A stretch of DNA of 64,000 bases from Polaromonas sp. (lineage in GTDB: Bacteria > Pseudomonadota > Gammaproteobacteria > Burkholderiales > Burkholderiaceae_C), in contig NZ_JAAFGZ010000001.1 of the NCBI RefSeq assembly GCF_010365105.1, forward strand, positions 186,001-250,000. Direction: 5' to 3'. The translations under genes and the position numbers were made by a program. Below are positions 35,821 through 44,876 of the stretch, piece after piece. Below the pieces are notes generated by a model that saw only the letters and a program-made list of their open reading frames with translations, made no database searches and had not been told where the DNA came from. Numbering within the stretch: position 1 is the first letter of the stretch; the number at the start of each line of letters is the position of its first letter.

Positions 35821-37197
35821 GTGAAGCCATTGCCCGAATTGACGTCTTACCTGGAGGGCTTGAGCGAGCCGCACATCCTGTTTGACACCCAATACCGCAT
35901 CCTGGCGGCCAACGCGGCTTACCGGCAGCAGTTCAGTCCGGTGCAAAGCGTGGTGGGGCGCACCTGTTATGAGGTGTCGCACCATTTCAACGTGCCGTGT
36001 GACCAAGCCGGTGAGTCGTGCCCGCTGGCGCAATCACGCGCTTCCGGCCAGCGCGAACGGGTGCTGCACCTGCACCACACGCCCAAAGGCGAGGAGTACG
36101 TCAACATCGAGCTGACGCCGCTGCTGGATGCCGATGGCGCACAGGCTTTTTTCGTCGAGAAAATGGAGCGGCTGCGGGTGGCGCAGGGTCAGCCGGCAGC
36201 TCACGGGTTGATCGGACGGGCGCCTGCCTTTCAGCACATGCTGGCGCTGGTGGCACGCGTTGCGCCCTCGCAGGCCACGGTGCTGCTGCTGGGAGAATCC
36301 GGAACCGGCAAGGAACTGGTCGCCCAGGCGATCCACGCGGCCAGCCCGCGCGCCCATCGTGCGCTGGTGGCGGTGGACTGCTCCAGCCTGCCGGAAAACC
36401 TGTTCGAGTCCGAGCTGTTTGGCCACGAGCGGGGCGCCTTCACCGGTGCCAGCACCGCCCGGGGCGGGCTGATCGAGGCGGCCAGCGGCGGCACGCTGTT
36501 CCTGGACGAGGTGGGTGATATTCCCCTGACCATGCAGGTCAAGCTGCTGCGCCTGCTGGAAACCGGCACCTACCGCCGCGTGGGCAGCACCGAACTGCGC
36601 CATGCCGACATCCGCGTGGTCTCGGCCACCCATCGCGACCTGGACCGCATGGTGTCGCAGGAGCTGTTTCGGGAAGACCTGTACTACCGCCTGAGCACGT
36701 TTCCGATTCACCTGCCCGCCTTGCGCGAGCGACGGGACGACATTGTGCTGCTGGCAGCCGCCTTGCTGGAGCGCGTGGCTCCTCAGCGCAAGCTGCGCAT
36801 CAGCGAATCCGCACTGCGCTTGCTGCAGGCGCAGGATTACCCCGGCAATGTCAGGGAACTTCGCAACCTGCTGGAACGTGCAGCGCTGCTGTGCGATGGC
36901 CATACGGTCGAAGCCAGCCATGTCCAGCAGGCTTTGTCCTCGGGAAGGCGCCCGCCGGCCGGGCCGCGTCTGCCTCTGCAAGCTTTAGAGACCGGCATTT
37001 TCGGCGTTAACGGCGTTAGTGACGCTGCCGCCAGCAGCCTGAAGGACTTGACCTTGGGGCCGGGCGCTCTCAAGACCATCGAACGCGCTGCGCTGCAGCA
37101 ATGGGTCAGCAGCCACCAGGGCAGCCGGGCAGATTTGGCGAACAAGCTGGGCATCAGCGAGCGCTCCCTTTACCGCAAACTCAAGGCGCTGGAATAG
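35821..37197 (+). CDS. fisR: FisR-like sigma-54-dependent activator, sulfane-sulfur sensor
   Basis: A 458-aa bacterial enhancer-binding protein. The N-terminal PAS-like domain carries Cys49, Cys60 and Cys67; the spacing of 11 and 7 equals that recalled for the sulfane-sulfur-sensing cysteines of FisR from Cupriavidus (53, 64, 71). The AAA+ domain has Walker A GESGTGKE (158-165), the sigma-54 loop GAFTGA (205-210) and Walker [10 protein letters not shown] Fis-type helix-turn-helix ends the protein ([19 protein letters not shown]). The start is GTG with AAGGAG before it. It is divergent from the Rieske-MBL-ccoG operon. Confidence 0.88.
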   Translation: MKPLPELTSYLEGLSEPHILFDTQYRILAANAAYRQQFSPVQSVVGRTCYEVSHHFNVPCDQAGESCPLAQSRASGQRERVLHLHHTPKGEEYVNIELTPLLDADGAQAFFVEKMERLRVAQGQPAAHGLIGRAPAFQHMLALVARVAPSQATVLLLGESGTGKELVAQAIHAASPRAHRALVAVDCSSLPENLFESELFGHERGAFTGASTARGGLIEAASGGTLFLDEVGDIPLTMQVKLLRLLETGTYRRVGSTELRHADIRVVSATHRDLDRMVSQELFREDLYYRLSTFPIHLPALRERRDDIVLLAAALLERVAPQRKLRISESALRLLQAQDYPGNVRELRNLLERAALLCDGHTVEASHVQQALSSGRRPPAGPRLPLQALETGIFGVNGVSDAAASSLKDLTLGPGALKTIERAALQQWVSSHQGSRADLANKLGISERSLYRKLKALE

Positions 37198-37244
37198 GTT
37201 CGGCGCCGGCAAGGGCTGCAGGTGAATGCTATTCTGGTGCCAGC

Positions 37245-37817
37245 ATGAACAAAGCCTTCACCAAAGAAACCGATGCTGACGACGAAGACGAACTCCCCGT
37301 ACCCCGTCCGCCGGCAAGCGGCAAGAACTACATCACGCCTCAGGGCTATGACCGCTTGCGGCTGGAACTGCTGGATCTGATCGACAACGAGCGGCCCAAG
37401 GTCGTCGATATCGTGCACTGGGCGGCAAGCAATGGCGACCGGTCGGAAAACGGCGATTACCTGTACGGCAAGAAGCGCCTTCGGGAGATTGACCGGCGCA
37501 TCCGCTTTTTGACCCAGCGGCTGGAAATCGCTGAAATCAGCGACCCCAGCCTTCACCACGGCAACGACCAGGTATTTTTTGGCGCCACCGTCACCTATGC
37601 CGATGACCAGGGGCATGAAAGAACGGTGACCATTCTGGGCGTTGACGAGGCCGTCAGTGCAATGGGGCAGATCAGCTGGATTTCGCCCGTGGCCCGTGCG
37701 TTGCTGAAAGCGCGGACGGGCGATGAAGTGACCCTGGTCACGCCCCAGGGAATGCAGTTGCTGGAAGTGCTGAAAGTGGACTATCCGAAGGCCGGCACGG
37801 AGGCCGGGCAAGCCTGA
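37245..37817 (+). CDS. greB: Transcript cleavage factor GreB
   Basis: A 190-aa GreA/GreB-family factor that rescues backtracked RNA polymerase. The N-terminal coiled coil carries the acidic tip in ASNGDRSENGDYLYGKKR, the GreB form, and the C-terminal FKBP-like domain ends QLLEVLKVDYP. An acidic N-terminal extension (about 25 residues, DADDEDE) is longer than in E. coli GreB. The ATG at 37245 follows the fisR-like gene by 47 bases. Confidence 0.92.
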   Translation: MNKAFTKETDADDEDELPVPRPPASGKNYITPQGYDRLRLELLDLIDNERPKVVDIVHWAASNGDRSENGDYLYGKKRLREIDRRIRFLTQRLEIAEISDPSLHHGNDQVFFGATVTYADDQGHERTVTILGVDEAVSAMGQISWISPVARALLKARTGDEVTLVTPQGMQLLEVLKVDYPKAGTEAGQA

Positions 37818-37851
37818 TCCGCTCCATCCACTCATGCAAGGGCCAAGCCCT

Positions 37852-40098
37852 TCAGGCGCTGGCCTTGATGCGCTGCACCCGAAGTACCGACGGGGCGCGC
37901 CTGACGTTGCGCATCGCTGCAGCCAGGTGAACCCGGTCGCGCACCGCCACGCTGAACTGCAGGTCGGTGGCGCCGTTTGCCGGCTCATGCCCCATGTCCA
38001 CATGGGTGATGTCCACCTCGGCGCTGGCAAGCGCGGCAGCCACCTTGGCCAGCACGCCCTTGCCATTGGAGACCGTGACCATGAGATTGGTTTCAAACGT
38101 TCTGGTGGGCTCGTCTGCCCAGTCCACGGCAATGAAGCGTTCAATGTCGCGTTGCTGAAGCCGCTTGGCCACTGCACAGTCCTCGGTGTGCACAAACAGG
38201 CCTTCGCCCCGCCCGAGATAGCCCACGATGGCATCGCCGGGAATCGGGCTGCAGCAGCGGGCGAACTGGACAGAGCTTTTCTCGCTGCCGTCGAGCACCA
38301 GGCCGCCCTGCGCGATGGCTTCCTGCGGGATGTAGCGTTCCCGGCTCATCAGCAAGGCATCGGGTTTCTCGCCTTTCTCAGCCAGAAAGGCGACGATGCG
38401 CTTGGCGATCATGCTGGCAATGCGCTTGCCCATGCCGATGTCGGTCAGCAACTCGGCGCGCGAACGGTTGCCGGTGAAACGAAGGATTTTTTCCCAGGTT
38501 GCGTGATGGGCGTCGTCGTCTTCCGAAAGACGCTGCCGGTCTATGCCTTCGGCCCGCAGCGCCTGGGCAAGCATTTTTTCACCCAGTTCCTGCGATTCGG
38601 TGATCGCCATGCTCTTGAGGTGGTGGCGGATTTTTGAGCGCGCCTTGCCGGTCCGGACAAATCCCAGCCAGGCCGGATTCGGCGTGGAAACCGGCGCGGT
38701 GACGATTTCAATGACATCGCCGTTCAGCAGTTCGGTACGCAGCGGAACCTGCTCGCCATTGACCTTGGCGGCAATCGCATGGTGGCCCACATCGCTGTGA
38801 ATGGCATAGGCAAAGTCGACAATCGTGGCGCCGCGCGGCATCGCCATGATCTGGCTTTTCGGTGTGAAGACGTAAACCGCTTCGGGAAACAGGTCAATCT
38901 TGACATGGTCCCAGAACTCGGCCGCGTCATGGGTTTCATTCTGGATGTCGAGCAGCGACTGCAGCCACTTGGTTCCCAGGCGCTGCGAGGTGTCGCTGTT
39001 CGGATCGGATGCCTTGTACAGCCAGTGGGCCGCCACGCCGGCCTCGGCCACCACATGCATCGCCTCGGTTCGCATCTGGAACTCGATATTGGTGCCAAAC
39101 GGGCCGACCAGCGTGGTGTGCAGCGACTGGTAGCCATTGACCTTGGGAATGGCAATGTAGTCCTTGAACTTTCCCGGCAAGGGCTTGTAGAGCTGGTGCA
39201 GGATGCCCATGGCGCTGTAGCAGGTCGTCACCTCGTTCAGGATGACCCGAAACCCGTACAGGTCGGTCACTTGCGCAAAAGACAGATGCTTTTGGTCCAT
39301 CTTGTGGTAAATCGAATAAAGCGTTTTTTCACGCCCGTAAATCCGAGCAGGAATTTGCGCCGTGGCAAAGGCCGCCTCAACTTCCGACTGCACCCGCTTG
39401 ATCACGTCGCGCCGGCGTCCCCGCGCACGGGTCAGGGCTTTGGCCAAAATGGCATAGCGCCACGGATGCAGGTGCTGGAAGGACCGGTCCTGCAGTTCGC
39501 GGTAGGTTGAGTTCAGGCCCAGGCGGTAGGCAATCGGCGCATAGATGTCCAGCGTCTCGCTGGCAATCCGGTTCCACTTCGAGCGCGGCGCGTCGCCAAG
39601 CGTTCGCATGTTGTGTATGCGGTCTGCCAGCTTGATCAGGATGACCCGGACATCGCGCGCCATGGCCAGCAGCATCTTGCGGAAGGACTCCGACTGGTTT
39701 TCTTCGCGGGTGTTGAATTCGAGTTTTTCCAGCTTGGTCAGCCCATCGACCAGATCGGCCACCGGCGCACCAAAGCGCTCGATCAGCTCCGGCTTGCTGA
39801 CATCGCAGTCTTCCATGGCGTCGTGGAGCAGCGCCGCCATCAGGGCCTGCGCATCAAGTTTCCATTCGGCGCATTGCTGGGCCACCGCAATCGGATGCGT
39901 GATGTAGGGCTCGCCACTGTTTCTTAACTGCCCCAGATGGGCCTGGTCGGCAAAGCGGTAAGCCTGCCGGACATTTTCTATGTCGGCGGCGTTCAGGTAG
40001 TCGAGTTTGGCGGTCAGGGCCGCAAAACTTGCCGCCGCCGCATTGGCTGCGGCAGGTGTCGGCTTGTGGGGAACGGCGGTGGTCGGCATTGCGTTCAT
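37852..40098 (-). CDS. spoT: Bifunctional (p)ppGpp synthetase/hydrolase
   Basis: A 748-aa RelA/SpoT homologue. The HD hydrolase domain has HDAMEDCD and the synthetase domain has the substrate-binding stretch YFGFRVIL-like YGFRVILNEV and GYQSLHTT. TGS (FTPKSQIMAMPRGAT) and C-terminal ACT domains follow. Both catalytic halves look intact, so the enzyme makes and degrades the stringent-response alarmone. The ATG at 40098 is close to GAGG; the next ATG three codons later is an alternative. It lies after rpoZ with an intrinsic terminator between. Confidence 0.93.
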   Translation of the reverse strand: MNAMPTTAVPHKPTPAAANAAAASFAALTAKLDYLNAADIENVRQAYRFADQAHLGQLRNSGEPYITHPIAVAQQCAEWKLDAQALMAALLHDAMEDCDVSKPELIERFGAPVADLVDGLTKLEKLEFNTREENQSESFRKMLLAMARDVRVILIKLADRIHNMRTLGDAPRSKWNRIASETLDIYAPIAYRLGLNSTYRELQDRSFQHLHPWRYAILAKALTRARGRRRDVIKRVQSEVEAAFATAQIPARIYGREKTLYSIYHKMDQKHLSFAQVTDLYGFRVILNEVTTCYSAMGILHQLYKPLPGKFKDYIAIPKVNGYQSLHTTLVGPFGTNIEFQMRTEAMHVVAEAGVAAHWLYKASDPNSDTSQRLGTKWLQSLLDIQNETHDAAEFWDHVKIDLFPEAVYVFTPKSQIMAMPRGATIVDFAYAIHSDVGHHAIAAKVNGEQVPLRTELLNGDVIEIVTAPVSTPNPAWLGFVRTGKARSKIRHHLKSMAITESQELGEKMLAQALRAEGIDRQRLSEDDDAHHATWEKILRFTGNRSRAELLTDIGMGKRIASMIAKRIVAFLAEKGEKPDALLMSRERYIPQEAIAQGGLVLDGSEKSSVQFARCCSPIPGDAIVGYLGRGEGLFVHTEDCAVAKRLQQRDIERFIAVDWADEPTRTFETNLMVTVSNGKGVLAKVAAALASAEVDITHVDMGHEPANGATDLQFSVAVRDRVHLAAAMRNVRRAPSVLRVQRIKASA

Positions 40099-40160
40099 AT
40101 CCCTCACTGTAACCCTAGCTGAACAAAGCCAAAGGAAAGTGGCTTTAGAAAGCTTTTAAA

Positions 40161-40195
40161 ATGAAAATAGCACCTCGAAAGGTGCTATTTTTCAT
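40161..40195 (-). terminator. Intrinsic terminator between rpoZ and spoT
   Basis: A 12-bp stem (AAAATAGCACCT / AGGTGCTATTTT) with a CGAA-type loop lies just after rpoZ. On the minus strand it is followed by TTTTCATTTT. It probably attenuates readthrough from gmk-rpoZ into spoT. Confidence 0.7.
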
Positions 40196-40208
40196 GAATT
40201 CAGCAATT

Positions 40209-40413
40209 TTAGTTGGGGACTTTTTTCAGCATTTCCAGGCCAACCTTGCCCGCGGCGATTTCCCGCAGGGCAGTCACGGCGGGGCTTGTTTTTGCTCTCG
40301 ATCCTGGCGGCATGACCCTGGCTGAGCATGCGTGCGCGGTAGGTGGCGGCCAGAACCAGCTGGAAGCGGTTCGGGATTTTTTCGAGGCAGTCTTCGACGG
40401 TAATGCGGGCCAT
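40209..40413 (-). CDS. rpoZ: RNA polymerase omega subunit, frameshifted
   Basis: The first 45 codons match omega ([31 protein letters not shown]). After IESKNKP a run of four C (GGGG at 40281-40284 on the plus strand) puts the rest out of frame. Removing one C restores [20 protein letters not shown] and a TAA at 40209-40211, giving the normal 67 residues. As it stands the frame runs to 40192 with a foreign tail. A sequencing error in the homopolymer or a recent mutation are both possible. Gene order gmk-rpoZ-spoT is normal. Confidence 0.85.
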
Positions 40414-40445
40414 GGTGTTCTTTCAGGTGATCGGTGAGTTATGAC

Positions 40446-41066
40446 TTAAGGAATGTGAAGCGCCATGAAAGTTTCGGCTCTGGCGCGTCGCTGGGCTGAG
40501 TATTTCAGCCGCTGGGCATGCACAATGGTTTTCAAGTCGAAAACTGCCCTCTCAAACAACTCATTGATTATAACGAAGTCGAATTTTTGCGCCTGTGCCA
40601 TCTCCACGGCAGCATTCTGGAGCCGCAACTCGATGACCTCCGCACTGTCTTCGCCGCGACGTTGCAGGCGCGAGCGCAGTTCTTCCCAGCTTGGCGGAAG
40701 AATGAAGATCAGGATCGCGTTGGCAAAAATCTGCTTGATGTTGATGGCCCCCTGGAAATCGATTTCCAGGATCACGTCGGCACCATGCGCCACCCGTTCT
40801 TCGATGGTGTGGCGCGACGTGCCGTAGCGGTGGCCGTGCACATGGGCCCATTCCAGGAAGGCATCGCGCGTCACCATGCCGTCAAACTCTTCGGTCGAGA
40901 GAAAAAAGTATTCCCTGCCATGCTTTTCCTGTCCGCGTGGCGGGCGGGTGGTGTGTGATACCGCTGGCTGGATGGCTGAATCGAGTTCCATCAGGGCTTT
41001 GACCAGACTGGATTTGCCGGCCCCGCTGGGGGCGGCTACAACAAAGAGATTTCCGGGATAGTCCAT
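40446..41066 (-). CDS. gmk: Guanylate kinase
   Basis: A 206-aa enzyme that phosphorylates GMP to GDP. The P-loop is [10 protein letters not shown], and the GMP-binding motifs [19 protein letters not shown] and the ILEIDFQGA segment are present. The ATG at 41066 (MDYPGNLF) is chosen; a TTG three codons earlier is possible. It precedes rpoZ and spoT in the conserved order. Confidence 0.95.
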   Translation of the reverse strand: MDYPGNLFVVAAPSGAGKSSLVKALMELDSAIQPAVSHTTRPPRGQEKHGREYFFLSTEEFDGMVTRDAFLEWAHVHGHRYGTSRHTIEERVAHGADVILEIDFQGAINIKQIFANAILIFILPPSWEELRSRLQRRGEDSAEVIELRLQNAAVEMAQAQKFDFVIINELFERAVFDLKTIVHAQRLKYSAQRRARAETFMALHIP

Positions 41067-41117
41067 ACTTGACAAGCGATGAGCGCTATTGATTTAGAAG
41101 TTGCAGAGGGTTTGAGA

Positions 41118-42035
41118 TCATTCGATGTTCTGGACCTGCTCGCGAATCTGCTCGATCAGCACCTTCATGTCGACCGACACGCGCGTCAGTTCCAGCGACG
41201 CCGATTTGGAGCCCAGGGTATTGGCTTCACGATGAAGTTCCTGAATCAAAAAGTCCAGGCGCTTGCCCAGTTCGCCGCCGCTGGCCAGCAGGCGGTCGAT
41301 TTCATCAAGGTGCGAGGCCAGGCGGGTGATTTCCTCGGCCACATCAATCCGGATGGCAAACGCGGTTGCCTCGGTCAACGCCCGATCCTGGGCGATCTCC
41401 GGCAGCACGCTGCTGCTGCCCAGCGCCAGCGCTTCTTTCCAGCGTTCCAGAAAACGGGTTTTTTGCTGCTCGACCAGTTTGGGGACCATGGGAACGGCTG
41501 ATTCGGCCAGCACCCGCAACTGGGCTGTGCGGTCCAGCAGCATGAGGCTCAGGCGCGCGCCCTCGCGCTCACGCGCTGCGGTCAATTCATTCACCGCCTG
41601 CCGGGCAGTGTGAAGCAATTCCTCGCTGTAGTCATGCGGCTTTTTATCTTCGTTCGTGGCAATCCGGAGCACGTCCGCCACGCTCAGCGGCGCAGCCTGC
41701 GGCAGCCATGACTTGATGCTGTCTTCCAGCGAACCCAGCCGCTGCAGTGTGGCCGCCGAAGGCGCGCGCAGGCTGCTGGCCGCCGTGCTTTCAAGCGAGA
41801 CGCGCACCTCAACCTTGCCACGCTTGAGCTTGCCGGTGAGCAACTCGCGCAGCGCGGGCTCCGCCTGACGCAATTCATCGGGCAGGCGAAAAGCCAGGTC
41901 CAGGAATCGGCTGTTGACGGACCGGATTTCAATGCCCAGCCGGGAACTGCTGCCCTGTGCCGGTTCGGTTTCTAGGGCTGGCTGCGCGGTGTTCGACTGC
42001 AGGCTTGCATAGCCCGTCATGCTGTAAACTGACAT
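41118..42035 (-). CDS. yicC: YicC-family endoribonuclease
   Basis: A 305-aa YicC protein. The N-terminus SVYSMTGYASLQ and the C-terminal FLIQELHREANTLGSKSASLELT are strongly conserved family signatures. YicC is now known as an endoribonuclease involved in small-RNA turnover. It lies 51 bases upstream of gmk and is divergent from the kinase gene. Confidence 0.93.
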   Translation of the reverse strand: MSVYSMTGYASLQSNTAQPALETEPAQGSSSRLGIEIRSVNSRFLDLAFRLPDELRQAEPALRELLTGKLKRGKVEVRVSLESTAASSLRAPSAATLQRLGSLEDSIKSWLPQAAPLSVADVLRIATNEDKKPHDYSEELLHTARQAVNELTAAREREGARLSLMLLDRTAQLRVLAESAVPMVPKLVEQQKTRFLERWKEALALGSSSVLPEIAQDRALTEATAFAIRIDVAEEITRLASHLDEIDRLLASGGELGKRLDFLIQELHREANTLGSKSASLELTRVSVDMKVLIEQIREQVQNIE

Positions 42036-42103
42036 TCGCTTTTTACGCCTTCCAAAAGAGAGAAGAGACTGGGTGAACTTTCACCCGCCCCACCAGAGAA
42101 TTT

Positions 42104-43111
42104 ATGTCAAAGGTCAAGCCTTCACCCCTGCCGCCTGACACCATGATCGGGGGCTATCGCATTGAGCGAAAACTTTCGGCCGGTGGATTCGGTGTAGTTT
42201 ACTTGGCCCTTGACAGCGAAGGCCAGCAGTTTGCCATCAAGGAATACCTGCCTTCATCTCTGGCCAGCCGTGCCGTTGGCGAATTGCTTCCGCAGGTACT
42301 GCCTGAAAAACTGTCGTTGTACCGCCTGGGCCTGAAGAGTTTTTTTGAGGAAGGCCGCTCGCTGGCCCAGATTTCGCACGGTTCGGTGGTCAGCGTGCTG
42401 AACTTCTTTCGCGAGAACGAAACCGTCTACATGGTCATGAACTACCTGGAGGGTGGAACCCTGCAGGACTTCATCATCACGGCGCGCGACCTGAAAAAAC
42501 CCAAGGTGTTTCGTGAGTCGACCATTCGCTCGCTGTTTGACGAAATCCTGCGCGGGCTGCGCATCGTGCACCAGCACAAAATGCTGCATCTGGACATCAA
42601 GCCGGCCAACATCTTCATCACCGACGACAACCGGGCGGTGATGATTGACTTTGGCGCAGCCCGTGAGGTGCTGAGCAAGGAGGGCAACTTCATCCGGCCC
42701 ATGTACACGCCCGGCTTTGCAGCGCCCGAAATGTACCGGCGCGATTCGTCCTTGGGGCCCTGGACCGACATCTATGCAATCGGCGCCTGCATCTACGCCA
42801 GCATGCAAGGCTATCCACCCAACGATGCGCCGCAGCGGATTGATAAAGACCGGCTGTCGCTGGCCTTGTCACGGTTGCGCGGCGTTTATTCCGACAACCT
42901 GATCGAGGTCGTCCAGTGGTGCATGGCGCTGGACCCGCTGGCGCGGCCGCAGTCGGTGTTCGCCCTGCAAAAGGAACTGAGCCGTGAAAGCGCTCGCCGT
43001 TATACCAAGCTAACGGTTGGCGAACGGGTGCGGCTGCAGTTTGACAGTGTGGTGTCCGACACCAAGAAAACAGCGCGCAAGGCCAATGTGATGGGTACCC
43101 GGTTCAAATGA
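42104..43111 (+). CDS. Serine/threonine protein kinase
   Basis: A 335-aa Hanks-type kinase. The glycine loop is LSAGGFGVVYLA, the ATP lysine Lys46 in FAIKEYL, the catalytic loop HLDIKPAN (Asp164) and DFGAA (182-186). No transmembrane helix or PASTA domain is present, so it is cytoplasmic; the C-terminus is a short basic tail. It overlaps the PP2C gene by 4 bases, and the two form a kinase-phosphatase pair common in this gene neighbourhood. Confidence 0.93.
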   Translation: MSKVKPSPLPPDTMIGGYRIERKLSAGGFGVVYLALDSEGQQFAIKEYLPSSLASRAVGELLPQVLPEKLSLYRLGLKSFFEEGRSLAQISHGSVVSVLNFFRENETVYMVMNYLEGGTLQDFIITARDLKKPKVFRESTIRSLFDEILRGLRIVHQHKMLHLDIKPANIFITDDNRAVMIDFGAAREVLSKEGNFIRPMYTPGFAAPEMYRRDSSLGPWTDIYAIGACIYASMQGYPPNDAPQRIDKDRLSLALSRLRGVYSDNLIEVVQWCMALDPLARPQSVFALQKELSRESARRYTKLTVGERVRLQFDSVVSDTKKTARKANVMGTRFK

Positions 43112-44010
43112 AATTTTCGGTTTTCCAGCTCAGCCGCATTGGCGGCCGGGCCATGAACGAAGACCGCATGGGCTACTGCTACACCCGTGAGTCGGGCCTG
43201 TTTGTGCTGGCAGACGGCATGGGAGGACATCCTGAAGGAGAAGTCGCCGCCCAGATAGCCCTCGACACGATCTCGGCCCTGTACCAGAAAGAGGCCAAGC
43301 CCACCGTAGGCAATCCGGCTGAATTTCTTGCCGCTGCGGTGCTGGCAGCGCATCACCGCATCATTCGTCATGCTTCGCAAAAAGGCATGCTTGACAACCC
43401 GCGCACCACGCTGGTGGCGGCGGTGGTGCAGGGCGCCAGCGCAAGCTGGGTGCATTGCGGGGATTCGCGCCTGTACCTGGTGCGCGATGGCCAGTTGCTG
43501 ATGCGCACCCGTGACCATTCTTTTCTTGAGCAGGAGCGGGCCGGGCTGAACGAGTTCGAACCCGTCAACCGCAACGTCCTGTTCACCTGCCTGGGCTCGC
43601 CCGCCAAGCCCACGCTGGAGATTGCCGGTCCGTTTGCCTTGCAGCAGGGCGACAAGCTGATGCTCTGCTCGGACGGTTTGTGGGGCAGCCTGAGCGATGC
43701 GGAGATGGTTGCGCAACTGAGCGGCCAGAGTGTTTCCACGGCGGTCCCGGCCCTGGTGGAAAGTGCCTTGCTGGCCGGAGGCGAGCACAGCGACAATGTG
43801 ACCGTCCTGGCCATGGAATGGGAAACGCCCGATGCGTTTTCGCCCACGCGACTTGGCCCTGCCGACAGCGCGATGGACGGCGCTTTCGCCTCCACCCTCG
43901 ACGCAGGCGGCTTTGACAGCCAGGCCGACGACCTTGATGAAGCCATGATCGAGCGCTCGATTGCCGAAATCAACGAGGCCATCCGCCGTTCGGCTGCCAG
44001 GAAAGGCTGA
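43108..44010 (+). CDS. PP2C-family protein phosphatase
   Basis: A 300-aa metal-dependent phosphatase. Visible motifs are NEDRMGYC, LADGMGGHPEGE, VHCGDSRLYLVRDG and LCSDGLWG, and the final acidic metal site lies near HSDNVT. The C-terminal 50 residues are a low-complexity tail. It reverses phosphorylation by the kinase encoded just upstream, with which it is translationally coupled. Confidence 0.93.
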   Translation: MKFSVFQLSRIGGRAMNEDRMGYCYTRESGLFVLADGMGGHPEGEVAAQIALDTISALYQKEAKPTVGNPAEFLAAAVLAAHHRIIRHASQKGMLDNPRTTLVAAVVQGASASWVHCGDSRLYLVRDGQLLMRTRDHSFLEQERAGLNEFEPVNRNVLFTCLGSPAKPTLEIAGPFALQQGDKLMLCSDGLWGSLSDAEMVAQLSGQSVSTAVPALVESALLAGGEHSDNVTVLAMEWETPDAFSPTRLGPADSAMDGAFASTLDAGGFDSQADDLDEAMIERSIAEINEAIRRSAARKG

Positions 44011-44187
44011 TCGGCGCTGTTCAGCCCGCCACGGCCAGGTCTTGCATAACCCGTTTCCCCCCACTTGCTGCCGCATCCGGCGTTTTCCGGCCCGAAAATT
44101 GACACCATGCGCCTGTTCGGCCCCATCACTGCACGCGCCCGACCTGCATCACGAGTGCTTTCGTCGGCAGCGCGGCGCTGCCACGGC

Positions 44188-44238
44188 ATTTACTATTAAA
44201 TCAATAGCTGCTAACACACGCTGGATAAGCGGAAAACC
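44188..44238. repeat. Partial copy of a dispersed short repeat
   Basis: Contains ACTATTAAATCAATAGCTGC and ACGCTGGATAAGCGG, which parallel the repeat copy at 31029-31090 (CACGCTGGATATGCGC). It sits in the gap between the phosphatase gene and rdgB. Confidence 0.5.
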
Positions 44239-44249
44239 CCTATTTCATC

Positions 44250-44858
44250 ATGAAAATCGTCCTCGCATCAAACAATCAGGGAAAACTGGCCGAACTCCAG
44301 GCCATGCTGGCGCCGCTCGGCCTGGAGTTGGTCAGACAGTCTGACCTGGCCATCCCGGAAGCCGAAGAGCCGTTTCGCACCTTTGTCGAAAATGCGCTTG
44401 CCAAGGCGCGTCATGCGTCTGCCCTCAGCGGTCTGCCGGCGCTGGCTGATGACGCCGGCCTGTGCGTGGAGGCGTTTGGCGGGCAGCCCGGCGTGGACAC
44501 CGCGTTTTATGCCATGCAGTTTGGCTATGCCAAGGGTGACGACAACAACGTCAAGGCCTTGCTGGAGCAGATGGCCCACCTGACGCAGCCGGCACAACGG
44601 CGCGCGGCCCTGGTCAGCACGCTGGTCGCAGTGCGCTCTGCGGACGACCCTGAGCCGTTGATCGCCAGCGGCCGCGTGGCCGGCGAAATCGCCTTGGTGC
44701 CCGTGGGCAGCAACGGCTTTGGCTTTGACCCGGTGATGTTCGTCCCCGCGTTCGGCCAGACCTTTGCACAACTGCCGGTCAACGTGAAAAATGCCAACAG
44801 CCATCGCGGCAAGGCCATGCAGCAAATGATTGAATTGCTGCGTGAACGCTGGCTGTAA
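44250..44858 (+). CDS. rdgB: XTP/dITP diphosphatase
   Basis: A 202-aa Ham1/RdgB house-cleaning enzyme that removes non-canonical purine nucleotides. Conserved motifs are ASNNQGKLAEL, ADDAGLCVEAF, GSNGFGFDPVMF and NSHRGKA. It is followed by hemW after 18 bases. In many relatives rph precedes it, but here the 239-base gap upstream holds no rph. Confidence 0.94.
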   Translation: MKIVLASNNQGKLAELQAMLAPLGLELVRQSDLAIPEAEEPFRTFVENALAKARHASALSGLPALADDAGLCVEAFGGQPGVDTAFYAMQFGYAKGDDNNVKALLEQMAHLTQPAQRRAALVSTLVAVRSADDPEPLIASGRVAGEIALVPVGSNGFGFDPVMFVPAFGQTFAQLPVNVKNANSHRGKAMQQMIELLRERWL

Positions 44859-44876
44859 ACCGGACTCGAATTCCTC

